Below, in pieces: positions 26,272 through 34,350 of a stretch of DNA of 62,988 nt. The number at the start of each line of letters is the position of its first letter. The first letter of the stretch is position 1. The notes under the pieces are model-generated. The model worked only from the letters and a program-made list of their open reading frames with translations, did not search any database and had not been told where the DNA came from. The translations under genes were made by a program, and so were the position numbers. The stretch spans positions 1 to 62,988 of the forward strand of contig CAKUGF010000012.1 of the NCBI GenBank assembly GCA_934654585.1, in the 5' to 3' direction. Origin of the DNA: an uncultured Collinsella sp. (lineage in GTDB: Bacteria; Actinomycetota; Coriobacteriia; Coriobacteriales; Coriobacteriaceae).

Positions 26272-26302
26272 CAAAAAAAGGGGACGTGGAAACCACGTCC
26301 CC
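26272..26302 (-). terminator. terminator of the rpmH-rnpA-yidD-yidC-khpB operon
   Basis: Perfect 10-bp stem GGGGACGTGG / CCACGTCCCC with AAA loop, followed on the minus strand by TTTTTTT. Confidence 0.93.
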
Positions 26303-26322
26303 TTAGCATAAGCTCGAGTAGA

Positions 26323-26892
26323 TTATCGAGCAACAATCACCACATGGCGATCGGGGTCAGAACCCTCAGAATGAGTATCGACGGCGTCATTGCCACGAAG
26401 TGCAATGTGAACCAGTCGGCGCTCGTAGGCATTCATGGGCGGAAGCGAAACACTCTTATGAGTGCGGATGGCACGCTCGGCAGCAGACTGAGCCATGGAG
26501 GCAACCTTGTCCTGACGGCGGCTCTTGTATCCCTCGACGTCCACTACAACCGGATACCTAAAGCCGAGCTTGCGGCTCACCAGCAATGAGAACATAACCT
26601 GAAGGGCATCAAGGGTGCGACCATGACGGCCAATGAGAACAGCAAGGTCGGGAGCCGTTACATCCAGAATCAGCTCACCCTCGTCGCCCTCATACTCATC
26701 GATAGGAGAGTTGGCGGCATCGAAGTGCGAAAGGATGGAACGCAGGATGGAAATCGCAACATCGGCAATGGTGTCGAGCTCCTCATCGGTCAGCTCTTCA
26801 CCGGCCTTGTAGCGCTGTGCAATCTCGGGATAATCGCCCGCGACCTGCGGGGCAACCTCCTCAAGCATATCCTCGATGATCTCTTCAGACAT
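26323..26892 (-). CDS. RNA-binding protein KhpB/Jag-like (KH-R3H)
   Basis: 189 residues. An acidic N-terminal region of about 75 residues (EEIIEDMLEEVAPQ) takes the place of the usual Jag_N domain. A KH domain has the GRHG loop in LIGRHGRTLDALQ, and an R3H domain ends the protein (NAYERRLVHIALRG...SDPDRHVVIVAR). Members bind RNA, often with KhpA, and influence cell elongation in Gram-positives; that role here is inferred. The ATG at 26892 has GGAG at 9 nt; an upstream start adding four residues is less likely. Last gene of the yidC operon, a standard neighbourhood. Confidence 0.92.
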   Translation of the reverse strand: MSEEIIEDMLEEVAPQVAGDYPEIAQRYKAGEELTDEELDTIADVAISILRSILSHFDAANSPIDEYEGDEGELILDVTAPDLAVLIGRHGRTLDALQVMFSLLVSRKLGFRYPVVVDVEGYKSRRQDKVASMAQSAAERAIRTHKSVSLPPMNAYERRLVHIALRGNDAVDTHSEGSDPDRHVVIVAR

Positions 26893-26936
26893 AACGTACT
26901 CCAAAAGTTAGGTACCTAAATAAGATTGATATCCCA

Positions 26937-27707
26937 CTACTTCTTCTTGTGCGGGCGCGGCTTCTTCTCGCGACGAGTGACCTCAACCTGCAGCGGCGCG
27001 TTCTTAAGACGCTCCTCCTCATCGGCCTTCGCCTTGTCGATGACCTTCTGCGTCACAAAAATCTGCTGGATAACCTGCCAAGCAGACGAGACGTCGTAGT
27101 ACAGCAGAACACCAACGGGAAGGCTCCAGCCCATCCAAAGCATCATGACCGTCATGACAACGGCCATCATACGCATGCTCTGAGCCTGCTGGCCGGTCTG
27201 GTTGCGCGACATATAGAGCTGCGGAATCAGGGTCAGGACAGCGAACAGGATCAGGCAGACCAGCGCAGGCAGCGCGACCATAAAGCCATCGGCAAAGGAG
27301 GCACTCGGCGTGGTGGTCAGGTCGGGCAGGATGTTGAAGAACGAGAACGTGCCCTCGTTAAAGTACTGCGGCAGGTTACGCAGCAGCGTAAACAGGGCAA
27401 ACAGGATAGGCATCTGAATCAGGAGCGGCAGGCAGCCGGACAGCGGATTGAACTTGTTCTCGCTGTAGAACTTCTGCATCTCCTCGGCCTGACGCTGAGG
27501 ATCGTCGGCATAGCGCTCCTGGATCTCGAGCATCTTGGGCTGCAGCACCTGCATACGAGCCGTCGACTTAGTCGACTTGAGCATAAGCGGCGTCAGCAGC
27601 AGACGGATGATGACCACCAGGATGATGATGGACAGGCCCCAGTCGACCGCAAAGGTCTGGATGAGCTTGAGCAGCTCGAAAAGGATGTTAACGATCCAAT
27701 CCCACAT
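26937..27707 (-). CDS. yidC: membrane protein insertase YidC/OxaI
   Basis: 256 residues of the Gram-positive, short YidC type, without the large periplasmic domain of proteobacteria. It has a starting hydrophobic helix, then LSIIILVVIIRLLLTPLML with the conserved intramembrane Arg35, a charged cytoplasmic hairpin (KMLEIQERYADDPQR), several more membrane helices and a basic tail (RREKKPRPHKKK) suited to ribosome binding. There is no lipobox, unlike Bacillus SpoIIIJ. ATG follows GGAGG by 9 nt. It inserts small membrane proteins alone or with Sec and lies in the conserved rnpA-yidD-yidC order. Confidence 0.96.
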   Translation of the reverse strand: MWDWIVNILFELLKLIQTFAVDWGLSIIILVVIIRLLLTPLMLKSTKSTARMQVLQPKMLEIQERYADDPQRQAEEMQKFYSENKFNPLSGCLPLLIQMPILFALFTLLRNLPQYFNEGTFSFFNILPDLTTTPSASFADGFMVALPALVCLILFAVLTLIPQLYMSRNQTGQQAQSMRMMAVVMTVMMLWMGWSLPVGVLLYYDVSSAWQVIQQIFVTQKVIDKAKADEEERLKNAPLQVEVTRREKKPRPHKKK

Positions 27708-27736
27708 GTAAGTTTTCCTCCGATAGCGAGTGCCCG

Positions 27737-27961
27737 CTAGGGCACAGGGTCATAACCGCCGACGTGCAGGGGATTGCAGCGAGCGATGCGCCTCACGGCA
27801 AGCCAGCAGCCTCTCAAAACACCGTACTTCTCAATCGCCTGGACGGCGTATTGCGAGCACGTTGGGTAATAAATGCAGGCGTCAGGCAATAAGGGCGAAA
27901 TAACCTGTTGATATATGCGAATAGGAGCGATGGCAACACGTCGCAAAACGTGATTGCTCAT
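27737..27961 (-). CDS. yidD: membrane protein insertion efficiency factor YidD
   Basis: 74 residues with the full family signature: IRIYQQVISPLLPDACIYYPTCSQYAVQAIEKYGVLRG contains Cys-x7-Cys in a PxxCxYxPxCSxYA pattern, followed by RIARCNPLHVGGYDPVP. An N-terminal amphipathic helix binds the inner membrane face. It overlaps the rnpA stop as ATGA, so the two are coupled. It helps YidC-dependent insertion (family knowledge). Confidence 0.95.
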   Translation of the reverse strand: MSNHVLRRVAIAPIRIYQQVISPLLPDACIYYPTCSQYAVQAIEKYGVLRGCWLAVRRIARCNPLHVGGYDPVP

Positions 27962-28296
27962 CGCTCCTCCCCGGCAACGCCGGCGCGTTTCATAAGCGAA
28001 CGCAATGCATTGTCCATCTCCTGCGGCGAAGAAACCCTCGTCTTGGGAGTTGCGAACAAGATGATGTCATAACCCGCAACGGGAAATCCGCAGCTGCGGG
28101 CGGCCTCGCGCATCACACGCTTAGAACGGTTGCGCACGACCGCACAACCGATCCGTTTAGCACCAACGAAGGCGACCCTTCCGGAGTCGCCTTCGCCAAC
28201 CGATTCACATATGGTCATTCGAATCAGAGGGTGATTGAAACGACGCCCCTGACTGAACACATGCTCGAAATCTTGCCGAGACTTAATAGTCTTCAT
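27958..28296 (-). CDS. rnpA: ribonuclease P protein component
   Basis: 112 residues. The protein cofactor of RNase P, which matures tRNA 5' ends, is recognised by the RNR motif (VVRNRSKRVMREAAR), by FEHVFSQGRRFNHPL at the start and by VAFVGAKRIGCAVVRNR. ATG at 28296 has only a weak SD, and the gene begins 20 nt after the rpmH stop, so coupled expression from the rpmH promoter is likely. The RNA subunit is not in this window. Confidence 0.95.
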   Translation of the reverse strand: MKTIKSRQDFEHVFSQGRRFNHPLIRMTICESVGEGDSGRVAFVGAKRIGCAVVRNRSKRVMREAARSCGFPVAGYDIILFATPKTRVSSPQEMDNALRSLMKRAGVAGEER

Positions 28297-28316
28297 GCGA
28301 GATGTGTGTATCGCTG

Positions 28317-28451
28317 CTAGACAGTGAGACGTTTGCGGCCCTTGGCGCGACGACGGGCGAGCACGGCACGACCACCCTTGGTGGCCATACGGGCACGGAA
28401 GCCATGGGTCTTGGCACGCTTACGCTTATTAGGCTGATACGTACGCTTCAT
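28317..28451 (-). CDS. rpmH: 50S ribosomal protein L34
   Basis: 44 residues, almost all basic: [26 protein letters not shown], and a final GRKRLTV, the universal L34 pattern. A longer open frame upstream is rejected because AGGAGG lies 7-9 nt before the ATG at 28451. A near-consensus promoter lies 73-102 nt upstream of the start. First gene of the operon running away from the origin. Confidence 0.97.
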   Translation of the reverse strand: MKRTYQPNKRKRAKTHGFRARMATKGGRAVLARRRAKGRKRLTV

Positions 28452-28523
28452 CTTAAGTTCCTCCTGCTGCATTTCGAGTGTCCGCGGGGACGCGGACGCA
28501 GATATAGACACGTGAGCTTGAAG

Positions 28524-28553
28524 ATTGTAGGGAAATCAATGTTCAAATGTCAA
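28524..28553 (-). promoter_or_regulatory. rpmH operon promoter
   Basis: On the minus strand TTGACA (28553-28548) and TACAAT (28529-28524) are separated by 18 bp, near sigma-70/sigma-A consensus. Confidence 0.82.
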
Positions 28554-28559
28554 GAAATC

Positions 28560-28796
28560 AAAGGTAAAAGGTTGCAAAGAGTACACGGTTCCCCCATAAG
28601 CAGAATCGGTATTTGAGGCAGTGGGCAACTTTTCACGATATTTCATCGAGTTTTCAACAGGTCATGTTGGCAATGTTGAGAACTTTTCGCTCGATTTCCA
28701 AAGTTTTCAACAGGTTTTGAAAAGTTGTCGAAAGATGAGAAACATTGCACGGTGAGCTACTATTTGTTCGAAACCTTTTGAAAGATTGCGAGCGGC
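28560..28796. other. candidate origin region 1, DnaA-box-like repeats
   Basis: AT-rich intergenic DNA between rpmH and the GHKL-ATPase gene, at the switch in gene orientation. TTTTCAACA occurs exactly at 28651-28659 and 28704-28712, and its near match TTCTCAACA on the reverse strand at 28674-28682. These 9-mers differ from TTATCCACA at two positions. Promoters for the dnaA operon must also lie here. Confidence 0.6.
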
Positions 28797-30152
28797 ATGT
28801 CTGACGACTTTTACACCATGGTCGACTCCGGAGATCCGGCACCCGACAACGAGCACATCACCGGCGTACGCGAAGAGCGCGACGGGGGTGAACAGACCGC
28901 AGTAAAAGCGCCGGCAGCGATGTATGCGGCGCGCATAGCGGTATACGACGACATGCTGTCGACCCCGCGCGTGATCATCATCGAGCCGCAAGACGTCCGC
29001 ACGTATCTGGAAGAGACGACCAACACCGTCTACCAATGCATGAAGGAACAGGGCGGCCACATCTCGCTCATGGTCATTCGCGAGATTGTCGAAAACTTTA
29101 TCCACGCCCACTTTGCAGAGCCCATCATCTCGATCTTGGACGGCGGAGACACGATTCGCTTTGCCGACCAGGGGCCGGGCATCGATGACAAGGAACGCGC
29201 CTTTGACTTTGGTGTGACCAGCGCAAACAGTAAGATGAAGCGGTATATCCGCGGAACTGGAGCGGGTTTTCCCATGGTGCAGGAGTACCTGGAAAACGCC
29301 GGCGGCGCCGTCTCCATCGAAGACAACATGGGCAACGGCACTGTGGTGACCGTGAGCCTGAACCCCAAGCGCGTGCAGGAAATCGAACGCGCCGGCGGGC
29401 GTGGCGCCGCCGTGCGCCCCGAGACCGAGCAGGCGGTCTATCCCCTGCCGGGAGCTTTTACACAGCAGCCCATGGCAGCACAGCAGACACAACCGCCCAT
29501 GATGCAGATGCAGCAGCCCGGTATGCTCCCTATGCAGGGATCCCCGGCGGCGTCGATGCCAGCGCTTTCAAACACTCCAGAGGGCATGCCTCCGACAGAC
29601 CAGGATGTCGCCGCTCAACAATCGTCAGGCATACCGGGCGGCCAACAAATGGGTTATCAACCGTACCCGCAGGGGTATCCATATCAACAAGTACCGCAGC
29701 AGGGGTACGGGTACGCCCAGCAGTATCCACAACAGTACCCGCAGGGATACCAACAGCCATACCAGCAGATGCCTCAGCAGCAGTACAACCCATGGGCACA
29801 GCAGGTACCGGCGCAGCCTTACCAGCAGTGGCCGCAAAGTTTTCAACAGCAGATGCCGCCCATGCAGAGTTCTCAACAACCAGCAGCTCAAATGGTGTAT
29901 CCTAATGCGGCGAATCAATATGCACAGCCACAGCCGGACGTGTTCGTAAGCGACCGCGGCAACGCCGCGCTGGGCTATCTGGCGCAAAATCAGGCGTGCG
30001 GCGCAACCGATCTGGCGAGGGCGTTTGGAAATTCGGCCCCCACTTGGTCACGCACACTCAATGATTTGGCACAGGCCGGCTTGGTCATCAAGCATGGCCA
30101 AAAATACCATCTGACCGAACTCGGCGCCGCTCGCGTGCGAGCTCAGAGCTAA
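28797..30152 (+). CDS. GHKL ATPase with Gln/Pro/Tyr-rich linker and C-terminal winged helix, upstream of dnaA
   Basis: 451 residues in three parts. Residues about 60-205 form a GHKL (HATPase_c) domain: N-box EIVENFIHAHF with Asn100, G1 DQGPGI at Asp124, F-like AFDFGVTS, G2 GTGAGF at 153-158, and a terminal GNGTVVTVSL. No HisKA domain or phospho-His is present, so it is not a usual sensor kinase. Residues about 215-375 are a low-complexity Gln/Pro/Tyr/Met-rich linker with recurring YPQGY/QQYPQ units. Residues about 380-451 look like a MarR-like winged helix (ACGATDLARAFGNSAPTWSRTLNDL). It ends 15 nt before dnaA and is in its operon. Function unknown; ATP-dependent DNA binding near the origin is a fair guess. 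Confidence 0.82.
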   Translation: MSDDFYTMVDSGDPAPDNEHITGVREERDGGEQTAVKAPAAMYAARIAVYDDMLSTPRVIIIEPQDVRTYLEETTNTVYQCMKEQGGHISLMVIREIVENFIHAHFAEPIISILDGGDTIRFADQGPGIDDKERAFDFGVTSANSKMKRYIRGTGAGFPMVQEYLENAGGAVSIEDNMGNGTVVTVSLNPKRVQEIERAGGRGAAVRPETEQAVYPLPGAFTQQPMAAQQTQPPMMQMQQPGMLPMQGSPAASMPALSNTPEGMPPTDQDVAAQQSSGIPGGQQMGYQPYPQGYPYQQVPQQGYGYAQQYPQQYPQGYQQPYQQMPQQQYNPWAQQVPAQPYQQWPQSFQQQMPPMQSSQQPAAQMVYPNAANQYAQPQPDVFVSDRGNAALGYLAQNQACGATDLARAFGNSAPTWSRTLNDLAQAGLVIKHGQKYHLTELGAARVRAQS

Positions 30153-30167
30153 AGGACGGGAGAGACA

Positions 30168-31892
30168 GTGGACGAGGAAGCAAGCATCATCCTGGGGGAT
30201 GCCATCGCCTTTTGCCAGCGCGACGGCCAAGATGCACGCCTCATCAACATGCTGGGGCAGTCGCGCGCCGTGAGCCTGACCGAAGACACGCTCACGATCG
30301 AGGCCCCTTCGCGCTTTGCCATCGCGCAGCTCAAAAAGCACCAACCGACGATCGAGGCCTATCTAGAGGAAATCGCCTTTGCGCCAATCGCGCTCGACAT
30401 CGTGGCGCCGCAGAGTGCCGCGGCTGATTCCGCTGCCGCAGCAGCACCCGCCGCTCCCCCGATTGCGACCACAGCAGCCACAACGACACCCGCGCCCAGG
30501 GCCGGTGATGTTTCCCGTGAAACCATGGGAGAGGCACAGCAGGCGCCCGCGGCGCCGTCGGGCCCGGCGACATCAACGCCCGCGCCCGTCACGCATATGC
30601 CCATCGCCCACGACACGACGCCGGGCGAGGACACGGGCATTGCGATCAAGAACACGCTTTCGGCCGACGACTTCCGCCGCATGATGAATCAGATGCAGGG
30701 CGGCGCGCCGGCAAAGACCGCGCACGCAGCGGCCCCCGCTACGCCTGCGGCGGCACCGGCGGCGCCGGCGGAGCAGAACACAGACGGTGCCCCGCTCGCC
30801 GCGAACTCAAAATTTACCTTTGAGAACTTTGTCTACGGCCCCGAGAACAGCCATGCCTATCGCTCGGCACTCAAGTTTGCCGCCCTCGCGGACGAGCGCG
30901 GCACGTGCACATCACTGTTCATCTACGGCAAATCGGGCCTAGGCAAGACGCACCTGCTGCTTGCTATCAAAAACGAGCTCGCCGAGAAGTCGCCCGAGAT
31001 CAAGGTCAAGTATGCCAACTCCCAGGCATATCTGGACGACCTGATGACCGAGTTCGACCGCCAAAAGAAGAGCAACGCCCCTATCATGCAGGCATACCAC
31101 GGCGTGGACGTGCTCATCATCGATGACATCCAAAACATCATCGGCAAGCGCGCGAGCGTGGACTACTTTTTCCAGCTCATGGACGAGTTCATCCGCAACA
31201 ACAAGAAGGTCGTCATCGCGGCAGACCGCGCCCCCAAGGACCTGAGCATGGACGAGCGCCTGACCAGCCGCTTCAACGCCGGCATGCTCTGCTTGGTCGC
31301 AGAGCCCAGCTACGAGATGAAATACAAGATCTTGCAGCGCTATTACGAGAACACCATCGCCGCAGCACCCGAGGCGGGCGACGATTCGCTGCTGGCGGCC
31401 TACGGGGGCGACGGCGGACACCTGACCGACGAGCACTTTAAGCACATGGCCGAGGTCTCGGGCACCAACATCCGCGAACTCGAGAGCTTTTGCGAGCGCT
31501 GCGCCGGCGAGGCGGGCGACCGCGAGCGCGAGGGCGGGGAGCTCACCTTTGACGATATCGACGCCATCGCCAGCCAGTACTTCGACACATCGGCCAAAAA
31601 GATCAACGTCCAGACGGTTCAGTCCGTCATCGAGGAGCAGTACGGCGTGACGCACGAGGAGCTCATCGGCCCGCGTCGCAACGCCAATATCGCCAAAGCA
31701 CGCCATATTGCCATCTATCTGGCCATCGAGATGTGCGAGATGACGACCACGGCGGTGGGCGCCGAATTTGGCAACCGCAACCACTCGACCGTCAGTACGA
31801 GCTACAAAAAGGTCCAGAAGATGATCCAGGAAGACCGCACCGTCACCGAAGACCTCAAGTCGCTGCGCGATAAAATTACACTGCGCTCGTAG
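30168..31892 (+). CDS. dnaA: chromosomal replication initiator DnaA
   Basis: 574 residues, longer than the usual 440-510 because of an Ala/Pro-rich domain II linker (about 85-210). Domain I (1-80) precedes it. Domain III is AAA+ with Walker A GKSGLGKTHLL at about 252-262 and Walker B VLIIDDIQN. Domain IV carries the DnaA signature GAEFGNRNHSTVSTSYKK, which contacts DnaA boxes. The start is GTG, preceded by AAAGGACGGGAGAG. The linker DNA contains a parS-like palindrome at 30509-30524. Cotranscribed with the GHKL ATPase and followed by a probable origin region. Confidence 0.97.
   Translation: MDEEASIILGDAIAFCQRDGQDARLINMLGQSRAVSLTEDTLTIEAPSRFAIAQLKKHQPTIEAYLEEIAFAPIALDIVAPQSAAADSAAAAAPAAPPIATTAATTTPAPRAGDVSRETMGEAQQAPAAPSGPATSTPAPVTHMPIAHDTTPGEDTGIAIKNTLSADDFRRMMNQMQGGAPAKTAHAAAPATPAAAPAAPAEQNTDGAPLAANSKFTFENFVYGPENSHAYRSALKFAALADERGTCTSLFIYGKSGLGKTHLLLAIKNELAEKSPEIKVKYANSQAYLDDLMTEFDRQKKSNAPIMQAYHGVDVLIIDDIQNIIGKRASVDYFFQLMDEFIRNNKKVVIAADRAPKDLSMDERLTSRFNAGMLCLVAEPSYEMKYKILQRYYENTIAAAPEAGDDSLLAAYGGDGGHLTDEHFKHMAEVSGTNIRELESFCERCAGEAGDREREGGELTFDDIDAIASQYFDTSAKKINVQTVQSVIEEQYGVTHEELIGPRRNANIAKARHIAIYLAIEMCEMTTTAVGAEFGNRNHSTVSTSYKKVQKMIQEDRTVTEDLKSLRDKITLRS
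30509..30524. promoter_or_regulatory. parS-like site inside dnaA
   Basis: TGTTTCCCGTGAAACC matches TGTTTCACGTGAAACA at 14 of 16 positions, encoding DVSRET in the variable linker. In-gene parS sites near dnaA are known in other bacteria; occupancy here is unproven. Confidence 0.5.
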
Positions 31893-32130
31893 GGAAATAG
31901 AGACACCTGTTGAAAACTTGTCGAAACCACGGGCATAAGGTGTCTAAAACCCAACCCGCGGTGATGAAAAGTTTTGCGCAGGTTTTGAACGTGGAAAACC
32001 ACCCCTGTTGCACACAGGTTGCTGTCGATTCTCTTTCTGGGTCTGACCTGCGTCTTTGGGAGTAATCAACAGTTTCGTCAGTGCTATTACTATTATTAAG
32101 ATATTTATATCTATAGAAAGGTATTAAAAG
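31893..32130. other. candidate oriC between dnaA and dnaN
   Basis: 238 bp without a gene. DnaA-box-like words include TGTTGAAAA (31908-31916, the complement of TTTTCAACA), TTGTCGAAA, CGTGGAAAA and TGTTGCACA. An AT-rich stretch at 32083-32130, just before dnaN, would suit a DNA-unwinding element. The dnaA-dnaN interval is the commonest origin site in Gram-positives. Confidence 0.7.
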
Positions 32131-33234
32131 ATGAAGTTCACCGTCAGCCAGAGCTCGCTTACACAAGCTATCGGCGTCGTTATGAAGGGAGTCGCTTCGG
32201 CATCCACCCTTCCCATCCTGTCGGGCGTGCTCGTTAAGGCCCAAGACGGCATCTTGGAATTCCAGACCTCTAACTACACCATCTCGATCCGTCATCGCAT
32301 CGCAGCGCATGTCGAAGAAGAGGGCGAGATGGTTATCCCCTGTAAGATGCTCTCCAATATCACCAAGACCCTCCCCGATGCCCCGGTCACCTTTGAGCTG
32401 TCCGAGCGCCAGGTGCTGATTGGTTGCGAGAAGAGCTCTTTTAGGCTGAACACGCTCGATGCCAATGACTTCCCCGAGTTTCCGGCCTATGCCATCGAGA
32501 GTGCCGTGGAGCTGCCGACCGATGTCTTGTCCGAAATGGTCGGCCGCGTGTGGCGCGTCACCTCGACCGACAAGGCTCGCCCCATCCTGGGCGGCGTGCA
32601 CATGAAGGTCGAGAACAACACCGTGCGCCTGGTGGCGACCGATTCCTTCCGCTTGGCCGTGTGCGATACGCAGGTAGAGACCTCGACCCTCGAGGGCTCC
32701 TTTGAGCTCAACGTTCCGGCTGATGCCTTTAACGACGCGCTGAACATCATGGCCAGCCAGGCGACCATCATGATCGGGGCTACCGACACCCAGGTCGTCT
32801 TCGAGGCCGGCAACACCACCTACGTGTCGCGCCGCATCGAGGGCGTGTATCCCAACTACAAGCAGCTCATCCCCGATTCGTGCGTGACGAGCGTCAAGAT
32901 CGACGTCGCCGCCTTTAACGCCGCCCTCAAGCGCGTGGCCGTTATCGCGAGCGCCAACCCCGCCGTCAAGTTCGAGATCGATGTCGAGAACGGGCAGATG
33001 GGCCTGTCCTCCATTTCCAATGACCAGGACCTTGCGCAGGAGACGATTGATGTCGAGGCCGAGGGCGAGTCGGGTACCATCGCCTTCAACTACCATTACA
33101 TCTTCGGCTGCCTCAATGCCCTGTCCAAGGAGAAGGAGATCACGCTGGAGCTCAAGAGCTACTCGCAGGCGGGCATCTTCAAGTCCTACGACAAGATCAA
33201 CTACCTGTACCTGGTCATGCCGGTCCGCATCTAG
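32131..33234 (+). CDS. dnaN: DNA polymerase III beta subunit (sliding clamp)
   Basis: 367 residues, the normal length for the three-domain beta clamp, which encircles DNA and tethers polymerase III, ligase and repair factors. The start MKFTVSQSSLTQAIGVV, the central RPILGGVHMKVE and the C-terminal YLYLVMPVRI are family hallmarks; the final residues are part of the partner-binding cleft. ATG is preceded by AGAAAGG. It follows the putative origin and precedes recF, the classical order. Confidence 0.97.
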   Translation: MKFTVSQSSLTQAIGVVMKGVASASTLPILSGVLVKAQDGILEFQTSNYTISIRHRIAAHVEEEGEMVIPCKMLSNITKTLPDAPVTFELSERQVLIGCEKSSFRLNTLDANDFPEFPAYAIESAVELPTDVLSEMVGRVWRVTSTDKARPILGGVHMKVENNTVRLVATDSFRLAVCDTQVETSTLEGSFELNVPADAFNDALNIMASQATIMIGATDTQVVFEAGNTTYVSRRIEGVYPNYKQLIPDSCVTSVKIDVAAFNAALKRVAVIASANPAVKFEIDVENGQMGLSSISNDQDLAQETIDVEAEGESGTIAFNYHYIFGCLNALSKEKEITLELKSYSQAGIFKSYDKINYLYLVMPVRI

Positions 33235-33243
33235 CGCTGCGCC

Positions 33244-34350
33244 ATGACCATGTTCGCCCGCGATCTTTCCGTCGCGCACTACCGCAGCTTCGATAGCTAT
33301 CGCCTTGCCCTGGACGAGGGCGTGACGATACTTGCGGGACCCAACGCGGCGGGAAAGACCAATCTCATAGAGGCGCTGCAGCTGCTGACGAGCGGCGCCT
33401 CGTTTAGGCATCCGACCGCAGCCGAGCTCGTCCATGACGGCGTGGGCTCGTGCAAGATCGAGCTGAGGCTCGAGGGCGACGGCCGCGTGCTTGATATGGG
33501 ATTGAGCGCGGAGGACGGTAAGCGCTCGTTTAGCCGCAACGGCAAGAGATGCTCTGCCGCCGGTGTGCGCGGGGTTCTGCCGAGCGTGCTGTTTTGCCCC
33601 GACCATCTGGACATGGTTAAGCGCGGCGCCAGTGTGCGCCGCGCTGCCCTCGATGACTTTGGCATGCAGCTGAGCGCACGCTATGCCGATCTTGCGAGCA
33701 CCTATGGGCGCTGCGTGACCCAGCGTAACGCCTTGCTCAAGGAGACCTGGTGCTGCCGCGAGATGCTCGGCGCGTGGAACGATTCGATTGCCCGCGCGGG
33801 CTCGGCCCTGCTCGTGCACCGGTTGGCCCTGCTCGACCGGCTGGCGGGCCATGTGCACACTGCCTACGGGCAAGTGGCGTCAGGTGAGGCCGCCAACGTG
33901 ACCTATGCGTCCACGCTGGGGGATTTGCCCCAGGTCGAGGATCGCGAAGAGCTGAAGGGCTGGGCGTACGAGCGCATGCTGGCTGCCCTTGATGAGCGCG
34001 CCGACGAGGAAATTCGCCGCGGCGTGACGTTGGTGGGACCGCATCGCGACGAGATTGAGTTCACCGTGGCGGGTCGCTCCGCCCGTTCATTTGCCAGCCA
34101 AGGACAGCAGCGTACACTGGTGCTGTCCTGGAAGGTGGCCGAGGTTGCCGTGGCTCGCGATGTCCTGGGCACCGCCCCACTGCTGCTTCTGGACGACGTG
34201 ATGAGCGAGCTCGACGGCGAGCGTCGCGGCGCTTTCCTGCGGCTGATCGGCGATGATATCCAGACGGTCATAACCACGACCAACCTGGGGTACTTTACCG
34301 ATGACCTGCTTGATCGAGCCAAGGTGGTGAGCATGGGTGAGACGTGCTAA
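33244..34350 (+). CDS. recF: DNA replication and repair protein RecF
   Basis: 368-residue SMC-like ABC ATPase. Walker A GPNAAGKTNLIEALQLL lies near the N-terminus, followed by the short RecF arm. The signature FASQGQQRTLVLSWK and Walker B PLLLLDDVMSELD lie near the C-terminus. With RecO and RecR it loads RecA at gaps; it acts with the clamp whose gene is 9 nt upstream. The SD is weak, so coupling to dnaN translation is probable. It overlaps the following DciA-like gene by 14 nt. Confidence 0.96.
   Translation: MTMFARDLSVAHYRSFDSYRLALDEGVTILAGPNAAGKTNLIEALQLLTSGASFRHPTAAELVHDGVGSCKIELRLEGDGRVLDMGLSAEDGKRSFSRNGKRCSAAGVRGVLPSVLFCPDHLDMVKRGASVRRAALDDFGMQLSARYADLASTYGRCVTQRNALLKETWCCREMLGAWNDSIARAGSALLVHRLALLDRLAGHVHTAYGQVASGEAANVTYASTLGDLPQVEDREELKGWAYERMLAALDERADEEIRRGVTLVGPHRDEIEFTVAGRSARSFASQGQQRTLVLSWKVAEVAVARDVLGTAPLLLLDDVMSELDGERRGAFLRLIGDDIQTVITTTNLGYFTDDLLDRAKVVSMGETC

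Noticed and set aside
26227..26274. longer RsmG N-terminus starting at TTG 26274
   Set aside because: That start lies in the T tract of the khpB terminator without an SD, whereas the TTG at 26226 has AAGGAG at proper distance.
31876..33873. long open frame antisense to dnaN/recF (and similar ones across gyrB, gyrA, typA and purD)
   Set aside because: These arise from the codon bias of GC-rich genes read on the other strand. They lack an SD sequence and protein-like composition, and overlap well-recognised genes.
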